The notes: generated by a model from the sequence alone, not told the origin. Positions 1 to 8,015 are shown, counted from the stretch's first letter. The stretch is 53,663 nucleotides of DNA from an uncultured Bacteroidales bacterium (GCA_903927945.1 CAIYOZ010000042.1:1-53663), one strand, 5' to 3'. Program-made: numbers and translations.

Positions 1-223
1 CACCCAGTAACAAACAGGCAATTTTTAAAGTGGCAAACATGCTATTCCCGGTATTCGCCACCGGAAATGAAAATTTGTTTTCAATCTGTGAAGCCTCAAA
101 TTTATCACCGATTTTGTCGATAATAGCCAGACGCTCTTTCTTGCGCACAAACAATTCAAACAACCTGAAAATACCAACGGTTACAATCCCTACAACCAGT
201 GGAACTAAAATAAAGTCCATCAT
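1..223 (-). CDS. DUF6249-type small membrane protein (partial, C-terminus outside window)
   Basis: The minus strand is open from the double ATG at 223/220 to the window edge, giving about 74 residues. The N-terminus (MMDFILVPLVVGIVTVGIF) is one membrane segment followed by a basic, charged stretch (RKKERLAIIDKIGDKFEAS), and a second hydrophobic segment starts at the edge (FATLKIACLLLG). This layout matches the small Bacteroidota DUF6249 membrane proteins often encoded beside ECF sigma factors; that assignment is from memory of the family. It is divergent from the sigma gene, and a near-identical ECF-type promoter lies just upstream (266-292), so it is probably a regulon member. Its molecular function is unknown. 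Confidence 0.7.
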   Translation of the reverse strand, partial: MMDFILVPLVVGIVTVGIFRLFELFVRKKERLAIIDKIGDKFEASQIENKFSFPVANTGNSMFATLKIACLLLG

Positions 224-265
224 AATTTTTGTTTTTTAGATAAATAATTTCGTTCTTTGCAGTGT

Positions 266-292
266 TTGACGCTCTAACTTGAAAATGGTTAC
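266..292 (-). promoter_or_regulatory. ECF-sigma-type promoter of the minus-strand membrane protein
   Basis: Read on the minus strand there is GTAACC (292-287), a 15-nt spacer, then CGTCAA (271-266). The same two boxes with the same spacing occur on the plus strand at 329-355. GNAAC / CGTC boxes are the usual form of ECF-sigma promoters. The -10-like box lies about 43 nt before the ATG at 223. Confidence 0.6.
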
Positions 293-328
293 AATTTCAC
301 CTGTATTTTTTATTCTTTCCCGAATCTT

Positions 329-355
329 GTAACCAAAACGGTTTCTTTGCGTCTA
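329..355 (+). promoter_or_regulatory. ECF-sigma-type promoter of the sigma factor (autoregulation)
   Basis: GTAACC at 329-334, a 15-nt spacer and CGTCTA at 350-355 form an ECF-type promoter. The box ends only 9 nt before the sigma ATG at 365, so the transcript would have almost no leader. It mirrors the promoter at 266-292 on the other strand, as expected if the sigma factor drives its own gene and the divergent gene. Confidence 0.6.
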
Positions 356-364
356 TCGTACAAC

Positions 365-910
365 ATGGAGAATCAGGAAGAATTAATCTACATAAAGCGG
401 ATTTTGGAGGGCGAAACAAACTTGTTTTCCTGCTTCCTGGAGAAATACAGTTCTTCCATTTATTCATTGATTGTACGGATCATTCCTTCCAGGGAAGATG
501 CGGAAGAACTCGTACAGGACACTTTTCTTAAGGCCTTTAGAAAGCTGGTGACTTTTAAAGGCGATTGCAGTTTCTCTACCTGGCTCTACCGGATAGCCTA
601 CAATACGGCGATCTCGGAAACCCGAAAGAGAAAAATCATATTGCCATTGCTGGATGAGAAAATGATGGAGACCCTTACCGATGACGATATGGATACTCTG
701 TTTGAGAGGGACGAGGATGAAGTATTGTTGCAAAAGCTGGAAATTGCCATTGACCAACTGAATGTGGAAGAAAAGACCCTGATTACACTCTATTACTACG
801 AAGCTAAACCGGTAGCCGAAATAGCCGTGGTTTTCGAACAAACAACGGATAACATTAAAGTGAAGCTCTTCAGGGTAAGAAAGAAAATCTATGCATTAAT
901 GAATCAGTAA
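365..910 (+). CDS. ECF RNA polymerase sigma factor (sigma-70 family)
   Basis: A 181-residue sigma-24 type protein. Region 2 spans about residues 20-85, including the helix AEELVQDTFLKAFRKL and STWLYRIAYNTAI; an acidic linker follows (DDDMDTLFERDEDE, about 107-119); region 4 lies at about 125-178 with the helix-turn-helix KPVAEIAVVFEQTTDNIKVK. I chose the ATG at 365 because upstream in-frame codons (from a TTG at 347) fall inside the presumed promoter. It directs core RNA polymerase to a small regulon that, from the promoter copies, includes itself and the divergent gene. The small membrane protein 6 nt downstream is the likely partner or anti-sigma. The signal it senses is unknown. Confidence 0.9.
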   Translation: MENQEELIYIKRILEGETNLFSCFLEKYSSSIYSLIVRIIPSREDAEELVQDTFLKAFRKLVTFKGDCSFSTWLYRIAYNTAISETRKRKIILPLLDEKMMETLTDDDMDTLFERDEDEVLLQKLEIAIDQLNVEEKTLITLYYYEAKPVAEIAVVFEQTTDNIKVKLFRVRKKIYALMNQ

Positions 911-916
911 AACCCT

Positions 917-1297
917 ATGAAACAAGATAAAGCAATTTTCAAGGCAGTCCATTCGCGTAAGAGTCCTATTCTATCAGCGGGCTTCAACTCCAGGATGATG
1001 GATCAGATTTATCATGCCGAAGCAAAAAGGAAGAAGCGTTCGTATATCCTCAGCCTGAGCTCCATTGCAGTGGCTTCACTAGGGTTGATTTCCCTGGCAG
1101 CATATTTGTTGAAAGATCATATTCCACTAAATGTCACCCTTCAATTTCCGGCATTCCTTTCATTGAATGAATTCATTAGCCGGTATGGTTTTAGTTTTTA
1201 TATCGGATTCCTAATCCTGCTTTTAATGATCATCGATACTACTTTTCGTACGTTCAGGCATAAACGGGAGAGTGATAAGTTCAGGCAATTCAAATAA
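917..1297 (+). CDS. Small two-TM membrane protein, possible anti-sigma partner
   Basis: This 126-residue protein starts 6 nt after the sigma factor stop, so the two are co-transcribed. Residues 1-42 are charged and cytoplasmic-looking (ending KRKKRS), TM1 is about 43-65, a periplasmic loop of about 25 residues follows, and TM2 is about 91-108 with a basic tail (RHKRESDKFRQFK). The N-terminal segment before TM1 has the size and place of the sigma-binding part of short anti-sigma proteins, but I see no ZAS (HxxxCxxC) motif. The function is therefore inferred from position and topology only. Confidence 0.6.
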   Translation: MKQDKAIFKAVHSRKSPILSAGFNSRMMDQIYHAEAKRKKRSYILSLSSIAVASLGLISLAAYLLKDHIPLNVTLQFPAFLSLNEFISRYGFSFYIGFLILLLMIIDTTFRTFRHKRESDKFRQFK

Positions 1298-1417
1298 TAC
1301 TTTGATTATTCCTTGCTAGATTATCAAAAGCCATTTCCATCTCTTTTTTATGCTTGAAATCATTCTAACGATCGGTCTAAAAGCACCCCTGGAATGACCC
1401 CATGTATCTTCCACAAA

Positions 1418-1446
1418 CGACCCCGTCGCTATTTGCGACAGGGTCG
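1418..1446. terminator. Stem-loop, possible terminator
   Basis: CGACCC-c-GTCGC, loop of about 5 nt, then GCGAC-a-GGGTCG: an 11-bp GC-rich stem with one central mismatch, followed by ATAAAAA. The T-run expected of a classical terminator is weak, and it lies 120 nt past the membrane protein stop. Confidence 0.45.
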
Positions 1447-1542
1447 ATAAAAATCTGTATTGAGAAGCATAATTCCGTTAAACGGATCCAGTTTCGCAAT
1501 TTTTCAGGCACGTAACATTGAACTCTTCACATCTTTACCCGT

Positions 1543-1761
1543 TGGTATGCCTTGGTCATACCTTTGTCATACCTTCGTCATACTTTCGTTTTTAGACATT
1601 ACATACATATTACATACATGTTACATATATATTACATATACATCACATAACTATATAGGTATGTAACATCTATTTAACATGTATGTAACGAGTATCTGTT
1701 TAAGATGTGATTTATAAAAACGAAACCATGAATAACCCTGGAGATAGGCAGGAGGTAGGCA
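1543..1761. repeat. 11-bp phased repeat / palindromic element, copy 1
   Basis: Ten consecutive 11-bp units run from 1543 to 1652: first TGGTATGCCTT/GGTCATACCTT/TGTCATACCTT/CGTCATACTTT, then ATTACATACAT twice and three diverged copies. Inside is a perfect 14-bp inverted repeat (TTACATACATGTTA at 1610-1623 with its complement at 1675-1688), and outside it a perfect 11-bp inverted repeat (TTTCGTTTTTA at 1584-1594 with its complement at 1715-1725). Two more 11-bp units (GGAGATAGGCA, GGAGGTAGGCA) lie at 1740-1761. It shares TTTAGACATTACATA with the element at 35988-36187. Confidence 0.75.
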
Positions 1762-1927
1762 AGTTAAGACGGCAGGGTAGGTTAGTTGTTGCCGATTGAT
1801 GAGTTCAAACAAAAAACAAGTTATTTTTTATGAATTATGCTCAAGAACATGATTTATGAACCAAAAAACTATGCTTTTTTGCGTTAATTTGTGCCCAGAA
1901 TAATAAATGTAAAAAATACAATTAATC

Positions 1928-3085
1928 ATGACTGTACAAGAATTAAAAGCTGCCTTCCAAACTGCCTATGGCCAGGAAGCAGAAGCTGTTTATTTTGCTC
2001 CCGGACGTGTGAATTTGATCGGCGAACATACCGATTACAACGGTGGATCGGTTTTCCCATGTGCCTTAAGTTTCGGAACATACCTGTTGCTTCGTAAAAA
2101 CGACAAGAAGATGGTCAATTTCCGTTCGTTGAACCAACCGGAGATCATCAGCCTTGCACTGGACCAACTCACTACACCCCTGGATAAATTGTGGGTGAAT
2201 TATCCCCTGGGAGTTCTTGCCCAGTTCATCAAACGTGGAATTAAAATTAAAGAAGGTTATGATATCCTGATCTGGGGTAACGTTCCTAACGGAGCCGGTC
2301 TTTCTTCTTCTGCCTCGTTGGAAGTGGTGACTGCTTATGCCATGAACGACCAATTGGCGACAGGATTTAACCGTACTGTGCTGGCACAGATCGGTCAAAA
2401 AGCCGAACATGAATTTGCATTCGTGAACTGCGGTATCATGGATCAGTTTGCATCTGCCAACGGTGCTAAAGACCATGCTATTCACCTGAATTGCGACACA
2501 TTGGAATTCGAACTCGTTCCGGTGAAACTGGAAGGAATAAAGATCCTCATCTCAAACACTCATAGTCCTCACAAACTGGATTCGGGCGCTTACAACCAAC
2601 GAGTTGCCGAATGCAAACTGGCGGTTGAACAACTGAATAAAGTTCGGCCACTCAAATACCTGGCTGAACTGACGGAAGCTGAGTTTGAAAAGATAGAATC
2701 AGCCATCACCGATGTGACTGCTCATAAGCGTGCCCGTCACGTCGTGGGAGAGGTACAACGTACCTCCGATGCTGTAAAAGCCTTGAAAGCGGGTGATATC
2801 GTGAAATTCGGCCAATTAATGAATGCCTCCCACGTTTCACTGCGTGACGATTATGAAGTAACCGGACCTGAGTTGGATACCATGGCCGAAGAAGCCTGGA
2901 AGATTGACGGTGTTATCGGCTCTCGTATGACAGGTGGTGGTTTTGGTGGCTGTACTGTTTCACTGGTAAAAGACGAAGCCATCGAACCCTTTATTGCCAA
3001 CGTAGGAAAAGCCTATGAAGCAAAAATCGGCATCAAACCCGAATTCTATATCGCCGAGATTGGTGACGGAGCGTGTAAATTGTAA
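1928..3085 (+). CDS. galK: Galactokinase
   Basis: A cytosolic GHMP-family kinase of 385 residues, the usual GalK length; it phosphorylates alpha-D-galactose at O1 as the entry to the Leloir pathway. The galactokinase signature GRVNLIGEHTDYN is at 26-38, the ATP-binding motif GLSSSAS at 124-130, the catalytic Asp in CGIMDQFAS is D172, and motif 3 (GGGFGGC) is at 336-342. The ATG at 1928 fits the family N-terminus and follows an A-rich leader without a clear Shine-Dalgarno sequence. A mutarotase gene lies 200 nt downstream on the same strand, and a terminator after it closes the pair. galT and galE are not in this window. Confidence 0.97.
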   Translation: MTVQELKAAFQTAYGQEAEAVYFAPGRVNLIGEHTDYNGGSVFPCALSFGTYLLLRKNDKKMVNFRSLNQPEIISLALDQLTTPLDKLWVNYPLGVLAQFIKRGIKIKEGYDILIWGNVPNGAGLSSSASLEVVTAYAMNDQLATGFNRTVLAQIGQKAEHEFAFVNCGIMDQFASANGAKDHAIHLNCDTLEFELVPVKLEGIKILISNTHSPHKLDSGAYNQRVAECKLAVEQLNKVRPLKYLAELTEAEFEKIESAITDVTAHKRARHVVGEVQRTSDAVKALKAGDIVKFGQLMNASHVSLRDDYEVTGPELDTMAEEAWKIDGVIGSRMTGGGFGGCTVSLVKDEAIEPFIANVGKAYEAKIGIKPEFYIAEIGDGACKL

Positions 3086-3133
3086 GTGAGAGTTAATTGG
3101 TTAATTAGTTAATTGGTTAATTGGTTTGAATGA

Positions 3134-3266
3134 GTTGATTAAGTTAATTGGTTAATCGGTTGACTGGTTTTCTAAAACTGCCATTCTTCAACTTTTCAAA
3201 CTTTCAAACTCTTACCTAATTAACCCCATAACCTAATTAACCGATCAACCAATTAACTTAATCAAC
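3134..3266. repeat. Long inverted repeat between galK and galM
   Basis: A 28-nt arm at 3134-3161 pairs with 3239-3266 with a single mismatch, around a loop of about 77 nt. Both arms are made of degenerate GTTAATTGGTTAA-type units, and similar low-complexity TTAATTGG text fills the rest of the 201-bp gap. In mRNA it would form a stable hairpin between the two coding regions. Confidence 0.8.
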
Positions 3267-3286
3267 CAATTAACTAATAACTAAAG

Positions 3287-4327
3287 ATGAAGACAGTAAA
3301 GGAATTACAAATTGAGATGGACGGTAAGCCGGTATCGCTATATACACTTTTCAATAAGAAAGGCATGTCGGTGGATATTACCAATTATGGGGCTAAGATA
3401 TTACGCCTGATGACTGCCGATAGAAACAGTAAATTTGAGGACGTGGTACTGGGATTCGACACACTGGAAGAAGTCATCGAAAAAGAAATCTATTTTGGTG
3501 CGATATGCGGCCGTTTTGCCAACCGGATCAAGGATGGCAGGTTTACACTCGATGGAGAGAAATATCAGCTTCCTGTGAACAATGGGACTAACTCCTTGCA
3601 TGGGGGTATCCATGGATATAACGAAAAGGTGTGGACGGTGAAATCGGTTTCACAACAGGAACTGGTACTTAACCTTCTTTCGCCCGATGGGGAAGAAGGT
3701 TATCCGGGTAATCTGGACATTACTGCCACCTATTTCCTGTCCGATGAAAACGAGTTGAAAATCCATTACGAAGCTACTACAGATAAACCAACGATCATTG
3801 GGTTGACCAATCACTCTTATTTCAACCTCAAAGGTGCCGGAAATGGAACAATCAGGGATCACCAATTGCAGATTAATGCAGACTTTTACACGGTATTGGA
3901 TGAATCATTTGCTTTGACAGGTGAAATTCGTCCGGTGGAAGGGACTCCCTTTGATTTCCGTAAACCAGTGGTTGTGGAAGAACGGGTGGATGATGAAGCA
4001 TTCGTTCCCGGCTGGGGATTGGACAATAACTGGTGTATCCGCAAACATCAGGCAGGCGACCTGGCATTGGCTGGAACAGTCTATGAGCCTGTCAGTGGAC
4101 GTAAGATGGAAACATTTACTACTCAACCCGGTTTGCAGGTCTATTCAGGAAACTGGATTGAAAACGTCATTGGCAAAGAAGGAAAGAAATATGACCGTCA
4201 GGATGCCATCTGCCTGGAGACACAAGGTTTCCCCAATTCACCGAACGTAGCCCATTTCCCAAGTCCGGTGCTGCGTCCCGAAGAAAAGTACGACGAATGG
4301 TGCGTATATAAATTCTCGGTAGAATAA
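3287..4327 (+). CDS. galM: Aldose 1-epimerase (galactose mutarotase)
   Basis: A 346-residue mutarotase that interconverts alpha and beta anomers of galactose or glucose, supplying alpha-galactose to galactokinase. Recognisable parts are CGRFANRIKDG (74-84), the NSLHGG strand (about 102-107, His105), TNHSYFNL with the probable catalytic acid His176, GLDNNW with Asp246, and ICLETQGFPNSPN with the probable base Glu311. There is no signal peptide, so it is cytosolic. The start at 3287 fits the family and directly follows the inverted repeat. A strong hairpin at 4347-4389 ends the transcript. Confidence 0.95.
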   Translation: MKTVKELQIEMDGKPVSLYTLFNKKGMSVDITNYGAKILRLMTADRNSKFEDVVLGFDTLEEVIEKEIYFGAICGRFANRIKDGRFTLDGEKYQLPVNNGTNSLHGGIHGYNEKVWTVKSVSQQELVLNLLSPDGEEGYPGNLDITATYFLSDENELKIHYEATTDKPTIIGLTNHSYFNLKGAGNGTIRDHQLQINADFYTVLDESFALTGEIRPVEGTPFDFRKPVVVEERVDDEAFVPGWGLDNNWCIRKHQAGDLALAGTVYEPVSGRKMETFTTQPGLQVYSGNWIENVIGKEGKKYDRQDAICLETQGFPNSPNVAHFPSPVLRPEEKYDEWCVYKFSVE

Positions 4328-4346
4328 GAAGGATTTACGATTAAAG

Positions 4347-4394
4347 AAATAGCCAATCAAAGATCAGGAATGATATTGATTGGCTATTTTATTT
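4347..4394 (+). terminator. Rho-independent-type terminator after galM
   Basis: A perfect 14-bp stem (AAATAGCCAATCAA at 4347-4360 with its complement at 4376-4389), a 15-nt loop, then TATTTC. It starts 19 nt after the galM stop. Confidence 0.8.
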
Positions 4395-4554
4395 CTACAA
4401 GTGTCGCTTAATTTGAATTTAACAAGGACCTATGTTTGTAATTTTGTGTGGTTTTGTACACTCCTGACGGAATGAGTTTTAATAAATTCTAATGGAATAA
4501 ATCCTCAGGCACAACCGATATCATCTCACGTTGAAAATACCTGTTACGATTATT

Positions 4555-5232
4555 TTAATCTTCATAATCATCAAAATCTAATTTGAATTTATTGCCACTA
4601 TCCGATGCCAGAATGGTTATGGTTTTTTTCATCTTTCTATTATTTAGAATCAAAACCACATCATGTCTCCCCACTGATAAATTAGTGGTAAACGGTGTTT
4701 TGCCTGCTTTGACATGATCTATAAAGAGATTTGCTGATATCGGATATGTGAAAACTGCTGAAGGCTCATGATAAATTTCAACTGTTTTAGCCGAATCGAC
4801 AGGTGCTGCTCCAGGGACCGTATTATCGGGTGTTAATGTTTCATGAATACTGCTTGTTTCCAATTGGTACATAGCCCCTGTCGCCGGATCGACAATCAGC
4901 ATGCCGATCAACCCTCCGAAAATGATATTCCCCAGGTACCAGCCATTGAGCGTGCAATTCACAGGAACGGTCTTTTCGGCAAAACCATCCATGGTTAATT
5001 TGACCTTGTACGATTCACTTTCAAAAAATCCTGCACCCGATTTCAATAAAAATGTTGCCGGAGTCTGTCCGCTAAATACAGGAATTCCACTCCTGTTGGT
5101 AACTTGTATGGTTGCTCCTGCAGGTTCCGATTTCACGGTTAAATGATTATAGCCCGAAGATACGATGGAAGCACAACTGGTAAAAGCCAGAACGATCGAT
5201 AGAAATGTAATTGTCCTAAAAATTCTTTTCAT
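4555..5232 (-). CDS. PEGA-like domain lipoprotein
   Basis: A lipoprotein of about 225 residues. I start it at the ATG at 5232 (MKRIFRTITFLSIVLAFTSC), because that gives a normal lipoprotein signal with its Cys at 20; an upstream in-frame ATG at 5280 would add 16 polar residues before it. Following the signal is a PEGA-like beta domain (LTVKSEPAGATIQV...GQTPATFLLKSG), then a glycine-rich hydrophobic stretch (NGWYLGNIIFGGLIGMLIVDP, shortened: two short segments), and a second PEGA-like repeat near the C-terminus (SANLFIDHVKAGKTPF). PEGA domains are surface or periplasmic scaffolds; no enzymatic motif is visible. Function is unknown, probably envelope-associated. Confidence 0.7.
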   Translation of the reverse strand: MKRIFRTITFLSIVLAFTSCASIVSSGYNHLTVKSEPAGATIQVTNRSGIPVFSGQTPATFLLKSGAGFFESESYKVKLTMDGFAEKTVPVNCTLNGWYLGNIIFGGLIGMLIVDPATGAMYQLETSSIHETLTPDNTVPGAAPVDSAKTVEIYHEPSAVFTYPISANLFIDHVKAGKTPFTTNLSVGRHDVVLILNNRKMKKTITILASDSGNKFKLDFDDYED

Positions 5233-5280
5233 TTTATTTATTTGTTTATTTGTTTTATTGTCTAATTGCAACAACATCAT

Positions 5281-5475
5281 TTCAAACGACCATCATTTCA
5301 ACGGAATAAATTCCATTGCTACAATATCGATCGTTCCTACGGAACTTCGTTGCAGCGGTTTTTAATGCCGTAGGCATGACCGATAGTGTAACCCGGTGGT
5401 TTTAACCCAGGGATAGAAGCCACAACCTTATGCCATAGTGCCGTAGGCACGGCCGATATCATGCTGCAAACTTTC
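5281..5475. repeat. Degenerate intergenic repeat, copy 1
   Basis: This stretch contains CTACAATATCGATCGTTCC, TACGGAACTTCG, two GCCGTAGGCA boxes and TAACCCGGTGGTTTTA. A diverged counterpart (CTACAATATCCGTTC, TATGGAACATAC, TAATCCGGTGGTATTA, CCGTAGG) lies at 8715-8875. Both copies sit just beyond the 3' end of a paralogous lipoprotein gene. Confidence 0.6.
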
Positions 5476-5487
5476 AAATAACCTACT

Positions 5488-6183
5488 TCAACGAAATATC
5501 TTTGCAGTCTTTTCTCTGACAGGCAATTCCCCCCGGACAGAGTAATATAATTTGATAAAGTGCCATTGAAGATCCGAAGGAATGATGTTTGTCATACTCA
5601 CTGATTCAGTTAAACTGTTTGTAGTTGATGAATAGGCAGTGATTTTAAATACTACTTCATTCCACCCCTTTTTAAAAGTTACATCATAAAAATTTGTGGA
5701 ATTCTCTGTATATCCACCACCGGTATATGTTTCAATATGGGTTCCTTTCAGGGTTAAAGGCTTGTCTGTATAGATAAACGAGGAATAAGAAAGACCTGCC
5801 TTATTCAGACTATCGTTGGCATAATTACATCTTTGCAAATCCCCCTGAATACTATTATTCAGGTAGGCTCTGATAGCTACTGCCCCTCCCATTACTGTGG
5901 TGTCACTGATGGCAACACCGCTTAATGAGCCTATTTTTGATAACTCAGGGATCGTTAGATGGATTGTGAACTCACCGGTTGATAACACCAGACCAGAACC
6001 AACGTAATTAGTGTTCCTGGCTTTCACCGAATCCAGGGAATTGGCCACATAATTCACGATCTTTCCGCTGATGACTCCATCGCTGGTGATCGAACTGTTG
6101 CCTGTAGACACATCATCTTTTTGGCAACTGAAAAATGTCACACATACCGCTATTAATACCAGGTTGAAAATTGTTTTCATCAT
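5488..6183 (-). CDS. Secreted lipoprotein of unknown function, paralogue 1 of 3
   Basis: A lipoprotein of 231 residues from the double ATG at 6183/6180; an upstream in-frame ATG at 6246 would bury the signal. The signal MMKTIFNLVLIAVCVTFFSC ends in the lipobox Cys and is followed by QKDD. The remainder is beta-rich with no catalytic motif I recognise. It is clearly homologous to the proteins at 8016-8666 and 8895-9587: shared blocks are SSxTSDGxxxGKIVNYV.NS.DS, a central CNYxND, TLKGTH, GWNEVV.K.TAYSS and the C-terminal SDLQW. Likely an outer-membrane or periplasmic lipoprotein. The gene and its flanks are duplicated at 8700-9840. Confidence 0.75.
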   Translation of the reverse strand: MMKTIFNLVLIAVCVTFFSCQKDDVSTGNSSITSDGVISGKIVNYVANSLDSVKARNTNYVGSGLVLSTGEFTIHLTIPELSKIGSLSGVAISDTTVMGGAVAIRAYLNNSIQGDLQRCNYANDSLNKAGLSYSSFIYTDKPLTLKGTHIETYTGGGYTENSTNFYDVTFKKGWNEVVFKITAYSSTTNSLTESVSMTNIIPSDLQWHFIKLYYSVRGELPVREKTAKIFR

Positions 6184-6300
6184 ACTGTTTTGTTTTAATT
6201 TATTTTCACCCTCCAAAATTACAACAAATATCCAGTTCATTAACACATTTTAGACAAATAGTTTTAAACAATCCAAACAATTACTTCATTTAAACAAAAT

Positions 6301-6338
6301 AAGACCGTTCAAACTCTCGGTCTGAACGGTCTTAATGT
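6301..6338 (-). terminator. Terminator-like hairpin for the minus-strand isomerase gene
   Basis: AAGACCGTTCA at 6301-6311 pairs perfectly with 6323-6333 over 11 bp; on the minus strand it is followed by ATTTTGTTT. A decayed homologue of the same sequence, with its second arm mutated, is at about 9806-9840. Confidence 0.65.
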
Positions 6339-6366
6339 ATATCGCTTACAGTGTATTATCCCCTTG

Positions 6367-7269
6367 TCAATTAAAAATGTGGTGGAGATATTCCACATTC
6401 AATCCGTAATTCTTTTTCACATTGTGTACGTCCGTTTGGTCGCGCGAACGCTCTACCACCAGCCATCCGCACCAGCCCATGTCCTGCAACACGGTTTTCA
6501 CCCGGTTCATATCCAGTTTTTTATCGTCGGAAAGTGTCACTCCGTCGGTATTGGTACAATGTATCTGGCAGATTCTGTCTTTTCCCAGTATGCGGAGTTC
6601 CCTGTATAGATCCCGTCCCAATACCAGCGGATTCTGAAAATTATAATAGATCTTTATGGCTTTCGAATCAATCTCCTTGAGTAGTTTTACCTCTCCCCGT
6701 GCATCCAGTGATGTTTCGATTCCAATTACCACGCCCGCCTGTTGTGCCATTTTCCCCACTACTTTCAACCGCTGAACGATCAGCGGACGCAATTCGGGGT
6801 GCTTGTTTAAATCGCACACACCCAACGGTAGAAAGCCTGTCTTCACTCCCATAGCCTGCATGGTAGTCAGGCAATCCTCCACCAAAGCCTGGTAGTTCTC
6901 CCGTTGTGCAAACGACTGTCCATAAAACCCCGACATAGCCACCGAGGAAATCACGATCTTGTTGTCTGCTGCCGTTCGGAGGAATAACTCCCTGAATTCT
7001 TTCTTTCGCAACTTGTTGTCAAACGAATCCCGTTGCCCGAGCGAACCCATATCCATCTCCACCCCATCGGCTCCAAGGGCACGTGCCAATTCAAATTCCC
7101 CGATCTTCTGACGCTTAAGGATCATCCAGTCGCACACCGATATCTTGAAACAATCGTGCCCGGTTTTGTTTGTACCTGTATCCGGAGGTGTAGCTTGCAG
7201 TCCGAAAACGCTACTCAACGTGCATACCAGGGGTACTATCCGTTTTCCCCAACTTCGTTTTATCATCAT
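6367..7269 (-). CDS. Exported sugar phosphate isomerase/epimerase-like TIM barrel protein
   Basis: A 300-residue protein with an N-terminal hydrophobic signal (IVPLVCTLSSVFGLQA) and then a xylose isomerase-like TIM barrel. Family features are FELARALGADGVEMDMGS near 57-74, the strand VVIGIETS (probable metal ligand Glu), the substrate-site region IKIYYNFQNP where the family often has DxxN, ICQIHCTNTDG with the metal His, and GWLVVERS near the end. Members isomerise or epimerise sugars and polyols, and exported versions are common in Bacteroidota glycan catabolism. The substrate is unknown. The ATG at 7269 precedes a second ATG at 7266; either works. Confidence 0.8.
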   Translation of the reverse strand: MMIKRSWGKRIVPLVCTLSSVFGLQATPPDTGTNKTGHDCFKISVCDWMILKRQKIGEFELARALGADGVEMDMGSLGQRDSFDNKLRKKEFRELFLRTAADNKIVISSVAMSGFYGQSFAQRENYQALVEDCLTTMQAMGVKTGFLPLGVCDLNKHPELRPLIVQRLKVVGKMAQQAGVVIGIETSLDARGEVKLLKEIDSKAIKIYYNFQNPLVLGRDLYRELRILGKDRICQIHCTNTDGVTLSDDKKLDMNRVKTVLQDMGWCGWLVVERSRDQTDVHNVKKNYGLNVEYLHHIFN

Positions 7270-7359
7270 TCCTGAAGGTGTTAGTTTTACAGGGTAAGAC
7301 GAACACGATTCTGAATTGTAATCATAAACATCAGGATAATACTATGGCACTTAAACGAG

Positions 7360-7968
7360 TTACTTTTTCATTCTCAGTATCATCCTATCCTGAATCTTTG
7401 ACATAAACAACACCATACACATGGCACCAATCAGTGCAAATAGCATGTCCGACTGGGTATCCCATATATCACCCTGTGTACCCAGAAATGCTTCGGAGGA
7501 TTGACCTGACACCACAGCCACCAACCATTCAAAGAGTTCATAACAGGCACTTATACTTAAACACACACATACTGTCACAAATGAAAGCCAAGAACCACGC
7601 TTTACAACCTCCAGCCTGATAAACAATTCCCTTACCACCATTGCCGGAATGAAACCCTGTGCAAAATGTCCCACTTTATCATAGTTGTTGCGGCTTTGAT
7701 GAAATACCTCCTTTACCCAATCAAACAATGGCACCTGTGCATAGGTGTAATGCCCGCCAATAAACAGAATGTAACAATGAACCAGAATAAAGACATACGT
7801 CAGATAGGTGAATTGAAACTTCTTAAAAGTGAACATGAGCAGGATCAAGGCAAATATACCCGGAAATACTTCCAGTATCCAGGTGAAATAATCGTGAGGA
7901 TGAATCCCCGAAACAATCAATCCACTAATAAACAATATCAATAAAATAAAGTATTTCTTCATAGTCAA
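7360..7968 (-). CDS. DUF2238 / YjdF-family inner-membrane protein
   Basis: A polytopic membrane protein of 202 residues with about six hydrophobic segments. The DUF2238 hallmarks are YDKVGHFAQGFIPA (around 97-110) and CYELFEWLVA followed by GTQGDIWDTQSDM (around 144-180), in which His, Glu and Asp residues sit within or next to membrane helices. E. coli YjdF belongs to this family; no biochemical role is known to me. The start at 7968 gives MTMKKYF; a start at the second ATG (7962) is equally possible. It is co-directional with its neighbours, but the gaps of about 50-90 nt do not prove an operon. Confidence 0.85.
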   Translation of the reverse strand: MTMKKYFILLILFISGLIVSGIHPHDYFTWILEVFPGIFALILLMFTFKKFQFTYLTYVFILVHCYILFIGGHYTYAQVPLFDWVKEVFHQSRNNYDKVGHFAQGFIPAMVVRELFIRLEVVKRGSWLSFVTVCVCLSISACYELFEWLVAVVSGQSSEAFLGTQGDIWDTQSDMLFALIGAMCMVLFMSKIQDRMILRMKK

Positions 7969-8015
7969 TATCAGGTCTATTTAAATTTCATGTTGAATAC
8001 TCCGCAAACAAAAAC

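Larger units (their letters stand above)
1298..1927. other. 630-bp intergenic region with hairpin and phased repeat element
   Basis: No gene is supported here. It contains a stem-loop at 1418-1446 and a structured repeat element at about 1543-1761 built on 11-bp units (listed separately). The last 130 bases before galK are AT-rich. TTAATTTG at about 1886-1893 is one base off the Bacteroidota -7 box TAnnTTTG but has no convincing -33 partner. Confidence 0.7.

Noticed and set aside
30-239. Plus-strand open frame at the window start
   Set aside because: It is the antisense of the partial DUF6249-type gene, whose N-terminal membrane segment and promoter support the minus strand.
347-364. Upstream TTG start for the sigma factor
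   Set aside because: These codons coincide with the ECF promoter -10-type box; the ATG at 365 gives the normal family N-terminus.
1460-1666. Short plus-strand open frame over the repeat element
   Set aside because: Its coding text is the 11-bp repeat array itself (ending in TYIL/YIT-type low complexity); a period of 11 is not compatible with a conserved reading frame.
1880-1900. galK promoter from TTAATTTG
   Set aside because: It differs from TAnnTTTG at one base and has no TTTG about 20 nt upstream, so I did not list it as a feature.
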